This document shows positions 1 to 11,870 of a DNA stretch of 64,000 nucleotides, piece after piece; the first letter of the stretch is position 1; each line of letters starts with the position of its first letter. Origin of the DNA: Serripes groenlandicus (Eukaryota > Mollusca > Bivalvia > Cardiida > Cardiidae); contig JASEVX010000011.1 in NCBI GenBank assembly GCA_031761405.1, positions 39,096,139-39,160,138 on the forward strand. Reading direction: 5' to 3'. Under the pieces are notes generated by a model that was not told where the DNA came from, did no database searches, and saw only the letters and a program-made list of their open reading frames with translations. Position numbers and translations under genes: made by a program.

Positions 1-244
1 AATCACGCCTACGTTTTTATCAAAATTAAATTCAAAAGCTTGAATCTTATTTCTGTCCCTCGATGAGTGAAATAGGAACTTAACTAAAACATGGTACCTC
101 ACATTTTGCCATCTAAATTTTGAAGTTGGAACTGTAATGTTGAGAAAGTGAACTTATGTTTCGGCATGTTGTTCAGTACAGTAACGTTCACAGAAACAAA
201 GACACTGAACGCGACTTCAACACTCAATAGAATAGTTTGTTGTT

Positions 245-720
245 TGAATGGTGATTTACGTCGCTTTCAACAGTGTTTGAGCAGTTTCATGAGAAAACCA
301 ACATTATGGCATCTGCGTAATGTATCGACCCATATCAGCCTGCGCTGTCCGCGCAGACTGATCCGGGTCGACACATTCCGTCTTAGGGGGATATATGTAT
401 AGAGTAGTGATTCCTGAAACAGAAAATCCACAGGAGGCGAAAAGTGTCTGTCAGGGTTAGCCTGCGCGGCATGCTTATGCTGATCCGGATCGATACTTTA
501 CGCAGCAGAGTCCACGATGTCAGTTTGTGGTTTTCTCGCGGAACGACTCATTTCAGTTAACTCACGCGGCGTTTCTCGTGACAATTTCAAGTACTATCGA
601 TATTACATATCCTGATATAGATGCATCAGTCGTAAATTGTCGTAATGCTTTCCCCGCAACCCTAGACGTCATTGAGTATTCGGAATAGCCCTATTGAGGA
701 TCAAACCCTGATATTTCGCC
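245..720 (-). repeat. SINE-H, degraded, split by element F
   Basis: The shared SINE core (ACGTCGCTTTCAAC...) lies at 245-285. It resumes after the F insertion at about 555, and a worn tRNA-like end (GATCAAACCCTG) is near 700. The pol III sense strand would be minus. Confidence 0.5.
286..552. mobile_element. Palindromic MITE, family F
   Basis: About 265 bp running from GAGAAAACCAACATTATGGC to its inverted counterpart GGTTTTCTCGCGGAACGACT. Each half holds a smaller palindrome around GATCAGCCTGCG and CGCAGACTGATC. It interrupts a SINE core. No coding capacity. Other copies are near 29.7, 36.7, 43.8, 44.1, 46.4, 51.3 and 56.6 kb. Confidence 0.75.
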
Positions 721-726
721 TCGTAA

Positions 727-757
727 TGATTGATTGATTGATTGAGTCATTGATTAG
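727..757. repeat. (ATTG)n microsatellite
   Basis: Short GATTGATTGATTGATTG run next to the 5' end of a SINE-A copy. Confidence 0.8.
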
Positions 758-761
758 TGTT

Positions 762-1041
762 TAACGCAATTTCTTAAACATTTTTTCATTCATATCACGG
801 CGACAAGTTCACGTACCCATGTGATTCCTGGCTTTCTCACACCAGTACTCCACACAACATTCTTTCCAAGAAACTGGCTGTTTTACCACATAGACTGTTC
901 GCCCATTGGTGGAAGACGAATAACGCTTATCACAGTGGCTTTTGTCAAACATCGAAAAGAATGTTCGCCGTGTTGGGGTTTGAACTCACAACCCCTGGAT
1001 TGACAGCTCTAGTCGCTACCGACTGAGCTACCGGGACTCGG
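762..1041 (-). repeat. SINE-A, nearly complete
   Basis: Begins at GTGTTTAACGC, continues through ATATCACGGCG and the conserved CACACCAGTACTCCACACAAC block, and ends in a tRNA-like head. Read on the minus strand the head has an A box (TAGCTCAGTCGGTAGCG) and a B box (GAGTTCAAACCCC). Short ORFs crossing it are by-products. Confidence 0.85.
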
Positions 1042-1488
1042 CTCCCGAGACGGACGCTCTAGCCACTACTTCACGGGGACGGTAGATCTGAATGCAACAT
1101 TCGGTATCGAGGAGAGAGAAAAATGAGAAGCGGTTCAGCGTATATTATCTTGTGAATATTTTCCTCATATTGACCAATCATAAATTTGTCAGTCAATAAT
1201 ATGGAGATTATTCCCTCTTCCAAACTTCTTCAGAAGGTCTCGTAAAGTGGTAGGTCAATGACAGAACAAACAGTAGTATGGCGGGTATATTATATTAAAA
1301 TTATAATGTAGATTTGGTGGTCATAAATACTTAAGATAGGAGAATACTGGCGACATGAAACATTTCATTTTATCTTTTGACACTTTCAGTTTTATAATTT
1401 GAATGTGGTTTAATACCATTTTCAAGATTTTCATTTCATACTGCCACCGTTAATTTTATACTTACCCAAATAATATAGTTTTAATAAG
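1042..1488. other. AT-rich sequence, nothing recognised
   Basis: No repeat family, RNA or exon signature recognised. Confidence 0.6.
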
Positions 1489-1562
1489 TTTAAACTTATA
1501 CATGTATACATGTATATCTTACATCGATTGCGAAACAAGATTTTAAGCTTTTATTAATCACA
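1489..1562 (-). repeat. SINE-I 3' fragment
   Basis: Carries TAAGTTTAAACTTA and CATCGATTGCGAAACAAG, shared with the fuller SINE-I copies at 11.0, 56.8 and 58.5 kb. The tRNA-like head is missing. Confidence 0.45.
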
Positions 1563-1896
1563 GTATCATTCTATATTCTATAAAAATCATATAGTTCCTT
1601 TCCTCCTTTCTATAATCGAATCATGACAACATCTAAAAGAAGCCACGCATTTTCTAAATTTACTTTTATCAATTATATTCAAGTAAAGTTCCTTGCCAAA
1701 ATCTATTCTAAAATATCTGTATGTCCATGTACATAGTTTTCTGCTTTCTACACAATCAGATCGCCAATTCTGTGGTTTGAAGCTGCCGGCTTGGAGCTTA
1801 TTTGACACATTCTCCTCGGCTTTCAAAAGAAAAGACAAATTTATATCAGAAATGTAAGAATATACCAAATTCCCACATAAAGAAACCGTATCAAAC

Positions 1897-2026
1897 GACT
1901 TTTAAATTGCGACAAAAGGAGAAGTTCCTCATAAAGAGCAATCCCTGCTTTTGTCATAATATTTGTGTATATTTTTATTAACTTTTCGTAATTGTGTCTA
2001 CTGTAGACATGTTGTATGTGGTAAAG
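1897..2026. mobile_element. Family D MITE, half copy
   Basis: GCGACAAAAGGAGAAGTTCC and the AAAGAGCAAT core half resemble the middle of family D. The other half is not visible. Confidence 0.4.
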
Positions 2027-2270
2027 TGTTGAACCCTTTCCCACATACAACACATTTGTTGTAGACGACTTTCAAGGTCATTAGTAAAAAATATGGAAAC
2101 TCCCTATAAATAAATAAACAATTATTGAATTAAGTTGGAAACATTGTGACTAAAGGAGAATTTGCTCGTTTTGAGAAATTTCTCCTTATGTCAGAATGTG
2201 GTTTTTTTTCAAATGTCGTGTGCTACAGGGGCGTAAGCAAGTTTCTCTATGTAGGAAAGTGTTTAACAAT
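2027..2270. mobile_element. Family D MITE, old copy
   Basis: Opens AACCCTTTCCCACATACAAC and closes CTATGTAGGAAAGTGTTTAAC. The centre reads AATTTGCTCGTTTTGAGAAATTTC, a diverged form of the family palindrome, quoted here in pieces no longer than the motif. Confidence 0.6.
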
Positions 2271-2429
2271 AGATTAGAAAATATATGATGATGATTTCTC
2301 CGTGTTTTATTGACCCCGACGTGTACTTACAGATTAATGTGGAATGAACCTTTACATTTTAACTAGCTTTATGACTTCAAAGTTTATGACATCTACCATA
2401 CATCCCCAGTCGATGGATAAAAGACCCAG

Positions 2430-2605
2430 CCGGGTCATACCAAAGACATTAAACATGGTAAAATGACTGCACACCTTCTCCCTCAGGGTTGACGGGTTAG
2501 CATTACGACTGACTGGCTAGTGTCGTTCTAAATGGACCAATAGTACATTTAAACGTCGTGATATAACTGAAACATTGTTGAAAGAGGCGTATACACCAAA
2601 CGATC
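2430..2605 (+). repeat. SINE-H, head-truncated
   Basis: GCCGGGTCATACC, then GGGTTAGCATTACGACTGAC and CGTCGTGATATAACTGA match the body and core of the fuller copy at 46.0 kb. The tRNA-like boxes are lost. Confidence 0.6.
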
Positions 2606-2669
2606 ATATCGAACTTTAGAAAGAAGTTCATGTTTGTAGATATTTTCAGATATATATGTACATAGTTTA

Positions 2670-3150
2670 CACTTTCCCGCATACAGTAAATCTGCAAAAG
2701 ACGATATTGAAAACAGTTCGGCGAAATCATTAAACATCTTTATAAACAAATACTTCAATATTGACTATAGTTGAAAACATTGAGGTTTAACTATCTCATA
2801 ACTCAGGTAATTATTTTCAAATGCAGACCAGTTTATTCGATTTATTTTGAACGCCGCTTTCAGCAATATTCCAAACTTGTAGAGCATCTACTTCCAATCT
2901 ATACATTGGTTTGATCCAAGTAAAGAACCATTTCCCTCATACACACGCTTTCTGACGCCTCTGCGGCAGACGACATTTCAAAACATTGTGTCAAAAGGAG
3001 AATTTCCTCATAGTGAGCAATTCATCTTTTTTGCAACATTTTTTTAAATTTAATTCAGTAAGTGTTTTTTCATGTGTACATAATTTTTTAATGTATTGAC
3101 TAAATGTATTGAAATGAGTCTGCTGCAGATTTGTTTTTGTTTTCATTAAG
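2670..3150. mobile_element. Family D MITE fragments
   Basis: Two pieces: CTTTCCCGCATACAGTAAAT near 2675, and TTTCCCTCATACACACGC through GCCTCTGCGGCAGACGAC from about 2928. The second runs to a GAGTCTGCTGCAGATTT end near 3140. Confidence 0.5.
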
Positions 3151-3526
3151 TTCACTTTTTTCCAAAAACATACGGCTTTAAAACCTTTGAAGGAATCAGT
3201 GAAGAATCGCCTTAAATGAAAATAAACGTTTTATAAGACAAAGTTTGCAAAAGGAGAAATTGCATATAAAGACAAAGATCTTCAAAAGCAGTACGTATGT
3301 TAGTCCTTCAAAAAATGACAGATGATAAAAAGAGAAACCGAAAGTCTAAAATATTTGGACTATACGTATGTGTGACAGGATTAAGAAAACGTTGATGATT
3401 GGACGGTAGTTTTAAAAGGTACTCATCAGGCTACGTCTCCATAATTTGATGTCCGGTGTCGGCAATGCCCGGATATAAAACTGCCCAATGCCAAGTAAGA
3501 AAATAAGACAAGATATCTGATCGTAT

Positions 3527-3740
3527 GATCCCTCTTTCACATGTAGACGTATTCTAACACATATGCAGCACAAGGTTTTTTAATAACTTATTACAAAGCA
3601 ATTAACTGCTCACAATGATCAATTTCTCTTTTGTCGAAATATTTTCAGTACTTATAATTTAATTTACGTATAGTTTCCCTTTTTCCATCGTGTTTTCAAA
3701 GCCATCAGCTGCATACTTATTGTAAGTGGGAAATGTGAAG
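3527..3740. mobile_element. Family D MITE, degraded
   Basis: CCCTCTTTCACATGTAGACG at the left, CTCACAATGATCAATTTCTC in the middle and TAAGTGGGAAATG at the right follow the family order. Ends are worn. Confidence 0.45.
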
Positions 3741-4801
3741 CATTAATAGTACATACTACACCCATAATTTACTGATAACGCCATGGTAATATAATCTGTC
3801 AAGTGGCCATTGTTTTACTTTTATTTTCTACTGTTAACTTTCTCATGAATATTATAGTCGAGTCAGGGACATCTCTGTCGGTCACGACAATTGCCGCCCG
3901 TCTATCCTGATTTCGTGAGTTCGATCCACATTTCATAACTTTCTCTAAAGGTTTTGACGAAAATATCATGGTCGCTAGTTGCAATAACCTCCCAAGTAAT
4001 TAGCTGAAAAGTCTATAGTTCAAAGCAGTCAACTAGGTATAAAGAACAGTGTATGTGAGAAAGCAACGGATAAGACAGGTATGCAGTGGAGCAACCATTA
4101 TATGACCAACTCAGATCAACTCAAACTAATGTTAGTATGCAAGTCGGCACTATATGTGCCATTGGACATACAAAATACAAACATAATTGTCGACCATTTG
4201 AACATGCAAAATCACGATTACAACATATCATGACATGTAAAATACAATGCATGTATACCTTTTTTGTAAAGATGTTGCTGTGATTATACTATAGTTGAAT
4301 ATAGCGTTGAACTATTTTTATTTTTATTAACTGACTGTATAAACGTAGTGACAGACATGTGGCAAATTCCAATTGGTACAGATCCTAAATGTCCTCATAT
4401 TATCCCTTTCAAGGCTGAAATCTCAAATGAACTAGTCCATCATTGCATTAGGAAAGGTTCAAAGTAAATTTTAGGACAAATCTAGATGAAAATGGTGAGT
4501 TGGGCAGACTACACAATAGAGTCTGGCATGACTTCGACTGAATCTATTCCGGATCGTAATTGCCTAAAGGTGTTCCTTGTGAAACGTTGAAGTAGCAGTT
4601 CTCCTGCACTGTTTCATTGAACTAGGAAGCCGTTGAGGTATATTACATTCAGTTTCAGGAAATCTGTATAATACATGTGCTTACATTTATATATACATGT
4701 ATTGCAGAACTATATTGAACGTTAAGGCTTAGGGGTGAACGTATGGGCTAATGGTGTGAGTTTGCTGACCTAATAGTGAGTTAAGGACAGAACAGTTCAA
4801 T
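3741..4801. other. Unannotated flank of the foldback transposon
   Basis: AT-rich. Holds a 65-codon ORF at 4086-4283 with no recognisable motif, judged chance. No repeat recognised. Confidence 0.5.
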
Positions 4802-4810
4802 GTTTCATTG
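4802..4810. repeat. 9-bp target-site duplication, left
   Basis: GTTTCATTG directly abuts the left end of the 17.1-kb transposon and is repeated perfectly at 21921-21929. Confidence 0.93.
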
Positions 4811-7800
4811 AGGTATGTGAAGTTGGCACGAAGTTCGGTATTCGGTAATCGATATTCAATACCGATATGAATGTAGAGCTGAAACGAATATAGAGCCAGC
4901 ACCAGATTCGTGAATTCTGTTACGCATTGAAATATACGTTACCGTCATTGTTTAGTATGACGAATACCGATTTGAATATCGATTTGAATATGGAGCCAGA
5001 TCGATATTCGAGAAAATGGTGATATCGCCTTCCTGATCATGTAGAAGGGCGAACCCCGATTTGAATATCGATTTGAATTTAGTGCCAGATCGATATTCGG
5101 TAAAATGGTGCTATGTTCTTTCTGACCATGTAGTAGAGCGAATACCGATTTGAATATCGATTTGAATATGGAGCCAGATCGATATTCGAGAAAATGGTGC
5201 TATCTTTTTTTCTGAACATGTAGTAGAGCGAATACCGATTTGAATATCGATTTGAATATAGAGCCAGATCGATATTCGTAAAAATGGTGCTATCGTCTTC
5301 CTGATCATGTAGAAGGGCGAACCCCGATTTGAAAATCGATTTGAATTTAGTGCCAGGTCTGTATTCGGTAAAATGGTGCTATTGTCTTTCTGACCATGTG
5401 GTAGAGCGAATACCGATTTGAATATCGATATGAATATGGAGCCAGATCGATATTCGAGAAAATGGTTCCATCTTATTTCTGAACATGTAGTAGAGCGAAT
5501 ACCGATTTGAATATCGATTTGAATATAGAGCCAGATCGATATTCGTGAAAATGGTGAAGGGCGAACCCCGATTTGAATATCGATTTGAATTTAGTGCCAG
5601 GTCGATATTCGGTAAAATGGTGCTATTGTCTTTCTGACCATGTAGTAGATCGAATACCGATTTGAATATCGATTTGAATATGGAGCCAGATCGATATTCG
5701 AGAAAATAGTGCTATCTTTTCTCTGAACATGTAGAAGAGCGAATACCGATTTGAATATCGATTTGAATATAGAGCCAGATCGATATTCGGTAAAATGGTG
5801 CTATCGTCTTCCTGATGATTTGGTAGAGCGAATACCGATTTGAATATAGATTTGAATATGGAGCCAGATCGATATTCGAGAAAATGGTGCTATATTTTTT
5901 CTGAACATGTAGTAGAGCGAATATGGATTTTAATATCGATTTGAATATAGAGCCAGGTCGATATTCGTGAAAATGGTCCTATCGTCTTCCTGATCATGTA
6001 GAAGGGCGAACCCCGATTTGAATATCGATTTGAATTTAGTGCCAGGTCGATATTCGGTAAAATGGTGCTATTGTCTTTCTGAGCATGTAGTACATGGTGC
6101 TATCTTTTCTCTGAACATGTAGTAGAGCGAATACCGATTTGAATATCGATTTGAATATAGAGCCAGATCGATATTCGTGAAAATGGTGCTATATTTTTTG
6201 TGAACATGTAGTAGAGCGAATACCGATTTCAATATCGATTTGAATATGGAGCCAGGTCGATATTCGTGAAAATGGTGATATCTCCTTCCTGATCATGTAG
6301 AAGGGCAAACCCCGATTTGAATTTAGAGCCAGGTCGATATTCGGTAAAATGGTGCTATGGTCTTTCTGACCATCTAGTAAAGCGAATACCGATTTCAATA
6401 TCGATTTGAATATGGAGCCAGATCGATATTCGAGAAAATGGTGATATCGCCTTCCTGATCATGTAGAAGGGCGAACCCCGATTTGAATTTAGAGCCAGGT
6501 CGATATTCGGTAAAATGGTGCTATTGTCTTTCTGATCATGTAGTAGAGCGAATACCGATTTGAATATCGATTTGAATATGGAGCCAGATCGATATTCGAG
6601 AAAATGGTTCGATCTTTTTTCTGACCATGTAGTAGAGCGAATACCGATTTGAATATCGATTTGAATATAGAGCCAGGTTGATATTCGTGAAAATGGTGCT
6701 TTTGTCTTCCTGATCATGTAGAAGGGCGAACCCCGATTTGAATATCGATTTGAATTTAGTGCCAGGTCGATCTTCGGTAAAATGGTGCTATTGTCTTTCT
6801 GACCATGTGGTAAAGCAAATACCGATTTGAATATCGATTTGAATATGGAGCCAGATCGATATTTGAAAAAAATGGTGCTATCTTTTTTCAGAACATGTAG
6901 TAGAGCGAATACCGATTCGAATATCGATTTGAATATAGAGCCAGATCGATATTCGTGAAAATGGTGCTATCGTCCTCCTGATCATGTGGTAGAACGAATA
7001 CCGATTTCAATATCGATTTGAATATGGAGCCAGATCGATATTCGAGAAAATGGTGCTATCTTTTTGATGAATATGTAGTAGAGCGAAAACCGATTTGAAT
7101 ATCGATTTGAATATAGAGCCAGATCGATATTCGTGAAAATAGTGCTATCGTCTTCATAATCATGTAGAAGGACGAACCCCGATTTGAATAAAGATTTGAA
7201 TTTAGTGCCAGGTCGATATTCGGTAAAATGGTGCTATGGTCTTTCTGACCATGCAGGAGAGCGAATACCGATTTGATTACCGATTTGAATATGGAGCCAG
7301 ATCGATATTCGAGAAAATGGTTCTATCTTATTTCTGAATATGTAGTAGAGCGAATACCGATTTCAATATCGATTTGAATATAGAGCCAGATCGATATTCG
7401 TGAAAATGGTGATATCGCCTTCCTGATCATGTAGAAGGGCGAACCCCGATTTGAATATCGATTTGAATTTAGTGCCAGGTCGATATTCGGTAAAATGGTG
7501 CTATTGTCGTTCTGACATGTAGTAGAGCGAACACCGATTTGAATATAGAGCCAGGTCGATATTCGTGAAAATGGTGATATCGCCTTCCTGATCATGTAGA
7601 AGGGCGAACCCCGATTTGAATATCGATTTGAATTTAGTGCCAGGTCGATATTTGGTAAAATGGTGCTATTGTCTTTCTGACCATGTAGTATAGCGAATAC
7701 CGATTTGAATATCAATTTGAATATGGAGCCAGATCGATATTCGAGAAAATGGTGCTATCTTTTTTCTGAACATGTAGTACAGCAAATACCGATTTGAATA

Positions 7801-10800
7801 TCGATTTGAATATAGAGCCAGATCGATATTCGTGAAAAGGGTGCTATCGTCGTCCTTATCATGTAGAAGGGCGAACCCCGATTTGAATATCGATTTGAAT
7901 TTAGTGCCAGGTCGATATTCGGTAAGATGGGGCTATTGTCTTTCTGACCATCTAGTAGAGCGAATACCGATTTGAATATCGATTTGAATTTAGTGCCAGA
8001 TCGATATTCGGTAAAATGGTGCTATGGTCTTTCTGACCATGTAGTAGAGCGAATACCGATTTGAATATCGATTTGAATATGGAGCCAGATCGATATTCGA
8101 GAAAATGGTGCTAGTTTCTTTCTGAACATGTAGTAGAGCGAATAACGATTTGAATATCAATTTGAATATAGAGCCAGATGGATATTCGTGAAAAGGGTGC
8201 TATCGTCTTCCTGATCATGTAGAAGGGCGAACCCCGATTTGAATATCGATTTGAATTTAGTGCCAGGTCGATATTCGGTAAAATGGTGCTATTGTCTTTT
8301 TGATTATGTGGTAGAGCGAATACCGATTTGAATATCGCTTTGAATATGGAGCCAGATCGATATTCGAGAAAATGGTTCTATCTTATTTCTGAACATGTAG
8401 TAGAGCGAATACCGATTTCAATATCGATTTGAATATAGAGCCAGATCGATATTCGTGAAAATGGTGATATCGCCTTCCTGATCATGTAGAAGGGCGAACC
8501 CCGATTTGAATATCGATTTGAATTTAGTGCCAGGTCGATATTCGGTAAAATGGGGCTATTGTCTTTCTGACCATCTAGTAGAGCGAATACCGATTTCAAT
8601 ATCGATTTGAATATAGAGCCAGATCGATATTCGTGAAAATGGTGCTATCGTCTTCCTGATCATGTAGCAGGGCGAACCCCGATTTGAATATCGATTTGAA
8701 TATAGAGCTAGGTCGATATTCGTGAAAATGGTGATATCGCCTTCCTGATCATGTAGAAGGGCGAACCCCGATTTGAATTTAGAGCCAGGTCGATATTCGG
8801 TAAAATGGTGCTATTGTCTTTCTGACCATGTGGTAGAGCGAATACCGATTTCAATATCGATTTGAATATGGAGCCAGATCGATATTCGAGAAAATGGTGA
8901 TATGGTCTTCCTGATCATGTAGAAGGGCGAACCCCGATTTGAATATCGATTTGAATTTAGTGCCAGGTCGATATTCGGTAAAATGGTGCTATGGTCTTTC
9001 TGACCATGCAGTAGAGCGAATACCGATTTGAATACCGATTTGAATATGGAGCCAGATCGATATTCGAGAAAATAGTGCTATCTTTTTGATGAATATGTAG
9101 TAGAGCGAATACCGATTTGGATATTGATTTGAATATGGAGCCAGGTCGATATTCGTGAAAATAGTGCTATCGTCTTCATAATCATGTAGAAGGGCGAACC
9201 CCGATTTGAATATAGATTTGAATTTAGTGCCAGGTCGATATTCGGTAAAATGGTGCTATGGTCTTTCTGACCATGCAGTAGAGCGAATACCGATTTGAAT
9301 ACCGATTTGAATATGGAGCCAGATCGATATTCGAGAAAATAGTGCTATCTTTTTGATGAATATGTAGTAGAGCGAATACCGATTTGGATATTGATTTGAA
9401 TATGGAGCCAGGTCGATATTCGTGAAAATAGTGCTATCGTCTTCATAATCATGTAGAAGGGCGAACACCGATTTGAATATAGATTTGAATTTAGTGCCAG
9501 GTCGATATTCGGTAAAATGGTGCTATGGTCTTTCTGACCATGCAGTAGAGCGAATACCGATTTGAATACCGATTTGAATATGGAGCCAGATCGATATTCG
9601 AGAAAATGGTGCTAGTTTCTTTCTGAACATGTAGTAGAGCGAATACCGATTTGAATATCGATTTGAATATAAAGCCAGATCGATATTCGTGAAAATAGTG
9701 CTATCGTCTTCATAATCATGTAGAAGGGCGAACCCCGATTTGAATAAAGATTTGAATTTAGTGCCAGGTCGATATTCGGTAAAATGGTGCTATGGTCTTT
9801 CTGACCATGCAGTAGAGCGAATACCGATTTGAATATCGATTTGAATATGGAGCCAGATCGATATTCGAGAAAATGGTGCTATCTTTTCTCTGAACATGTA
9901 GTAGAGCGAATACCGATTTGAATATCGATATGAATATAGAGCCAGATCGATATTCGTGAAAATGGTGTTATCGTCTACCTGATCATGTAGAAGGGCGAAC
10001 CCCGATTTGAATTTAGAGCCAGGTCGGTATTCGGTAAAATGGTGCTATTGTCTTTCTGACCATGTGGTAGAGCGAATACTGATTTCAATATCGATTTGAA
10101 TATGGAGCCAGATCGATATTCGAGAAAATGGTGCTATCTTTTCTCTGAACATGTAGTAGAGCGAATACCGATTTGAATATCGATATGAATATAGAGCCAG
10201 ATCGATATTCGTGAAAATGGTGTTATCGTCTACCTGATGATGTGGTAGAGCGAATACCGATTTGAATATCGATTTGAATTTAGTGCCAGATCAATATTCG
10301 TGAAAATGGTGCTATCGTCTTTCTGTGCATGTAGAAGAGCGAATACCGATTTGAATATCGATTTGAATTTAGTGCCAGGTCGATGTTCGGGGAAATAATG
10401 ATGTTGTCTTTCTGACCGTGTAGTAGAGTGAACAACGATTTGAATATAGAGCCAGGTCGATATTGGGAAAATGGTGCTATCTTTTGACTATACAGTAGAG
10501 CGAATACCGATTTGAATATCGATTTGAATATAGAACCGGGTCGATATTCGGTTAATGGTCCTTTCTTCTTTCTGACCATGTGGTAGAGCGAATACCGATT
10601 TGAATATCGATTTTGAATTTAGTGCCAGGTCGATATTCGAGAAAATGGTCTTACCGTCTTTCTAATCATGTAGAAGCGCGAATGCCAATTCGAATATCGA
10701 TTAGTATTTAGTGCCAGGTTCATTATCTGTATAATCAAGTAGAATACCGATTTGAATACCGATATGAATATGGAGCCAGGTCGATAGTCTGGAAAGTGAT

Positions 10801-10990
10801 GATACATGTAGTAGAGCGAATACCGATTTGAATAAAGAGCCACGTCGTTATTCGAGGCAAATGGTGATTTTGTCTTTTTGATCCTGTAGAAGGGCGAATA
10901 CCGATTTGAATATAGATATGAATATTCGACAAAATGGTGATTTAGTCATTCTGACCATTTATAAGTGCGAATACCGATGTGAATATAGAT
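4811..10990 (-). repeat. Left inverted arm: unique cap plus ~68 monomers of 89 bp
   Basis: Positions 4811 to about 4970 are a single-copy cap. Then monomers run to about 10,990 in the orientation opposite to the right arm. Each contains CGAATACCGATTTGAATATC and a variable CATGTAGTAGAGCG region. Three monomer types alternate, distinguished by GTGCCAG, GAGCCAG plus ATTCGAG, and GAGCCAG plus ATTCGTG. Monomers from about 10,380 inward are visibly more degenerate. Open frames through the array are repeat artefacts. Confidence 0.9.
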
Positions 10991-11034
10991 CTCAATCCAG
11001 GTATTTGAAAATGCTACCAGTTTCTGAGCTAACA

Positions 11035-11238
11035 ATAGTTAGGTTAAGTTTAAGTTTAAACTTAATCATTGTCATTGATTGTGAAACGAACTTTCAGCTT
11101 ATATTAACCAATCAACCATTGCTCGCGCAGTTCGAGTGGAAAAATCCCCAAAACAGAACCCACTCTTCACGGGATTCGAACCCGGGACCTTTCATACGAG
11201 AGGCCGACGCCCTACCTCTGCACCACTGTGACACGTTG
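11035..11238 (-). repeat. SINE-I inside the transposon core
   Basis: Starts TTAGGTTAAGTTTAAGTTTA, has GATTGTGAAACGAACTTTCA, and ends in a tRNA-like head whose minus-strand B box is GGGTTCGAATCCC. It lies just inside the left arm and moves with the host element. Confidence 0.8.
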
Positions 11239-11636
11239 AAAATTATCATTAAGCAGTACTATTTGATTAAATAGCAGAGGAAAACATAAAAATAATTGCA
11301 CAGGAACTGGTACCACGCAATTACGCGCTATTTCTGACGTTACTATTGAAAAGAGGACAACCACTTTTAAAAACTTTTCGTCTGTCAACTGGCTAGAGAA
11401 TTCGGGAAGATTTAAGGTAAGATATCTTCATCTCTTTCGTTTCCCCCTAATAATTAATCAAAACAGGACACCCAACCATTTAAAGATGTGTGTAGTTTTT
11501 ATATATAAAGCTTGTTTTACTAAATTATGCCAAAATAGGAATCGGAGTATTCACTCGGATGTTAGAGGTTTCGTCCAACTACCTGTTCGTCTTACCAAAC
11601 CATTTAGTCGAGATAGCACGTGCTTATCAAGTATAT
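11239..11636. other. Core sequence upstream of transposase
   Basis: No repeat or exon recognised. Could hold the promoter or a 5' exon of the transposase. Confidence 0.4.
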
Positions 11637-11870
11637 GATTTGAGTTTAACGCCATTTTTAACGATGTCTCAGTTATATCACGGTGGCCAGTTCACCAACT
11701 CATGTGTTTCCTGGTTTACTCACACCAGTACTCCACACAACAATCTTCCCAAGCAACTGGCTGTTTTTCCACATAGACTTAGCCCATTGGTGGAAGACGA
11801 ATGAGGCATGTCGCATTGACTTTTGTCAATCGTCGGAAATAAAGTTGGCCGAGCCGGGATTTGAACTCCC
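11637..11870 (-). repeat. SINE-A abutting the transposase reading frame
   Basis: TTTAACGCC, CAGTTATATCACGGTGGCC and CACACCAGTACTCCACACAAC are intact. The tRNA-like head stops in its B-box region (GATTTGAACTCCCAG) exactly where transposase-like coding begins. An open frame from 11683 runs through the SINE into the transposase, so the SINE may supply a 3' splice site (CCCAG) or a chimeric N terminus. Confidence 0.75.

Noticed and set aside
5111..10932. Many minus-strand ORFs (65-130 codons) with similar peptides such as MIRKAISPFSRISIW in the left arm
   Set aside because: They are readings of the 89-bp monomer. 89 is not a multiple of three, so the three frames simply rotate through the array, and no start, splice or conservation pattern supports a protein.
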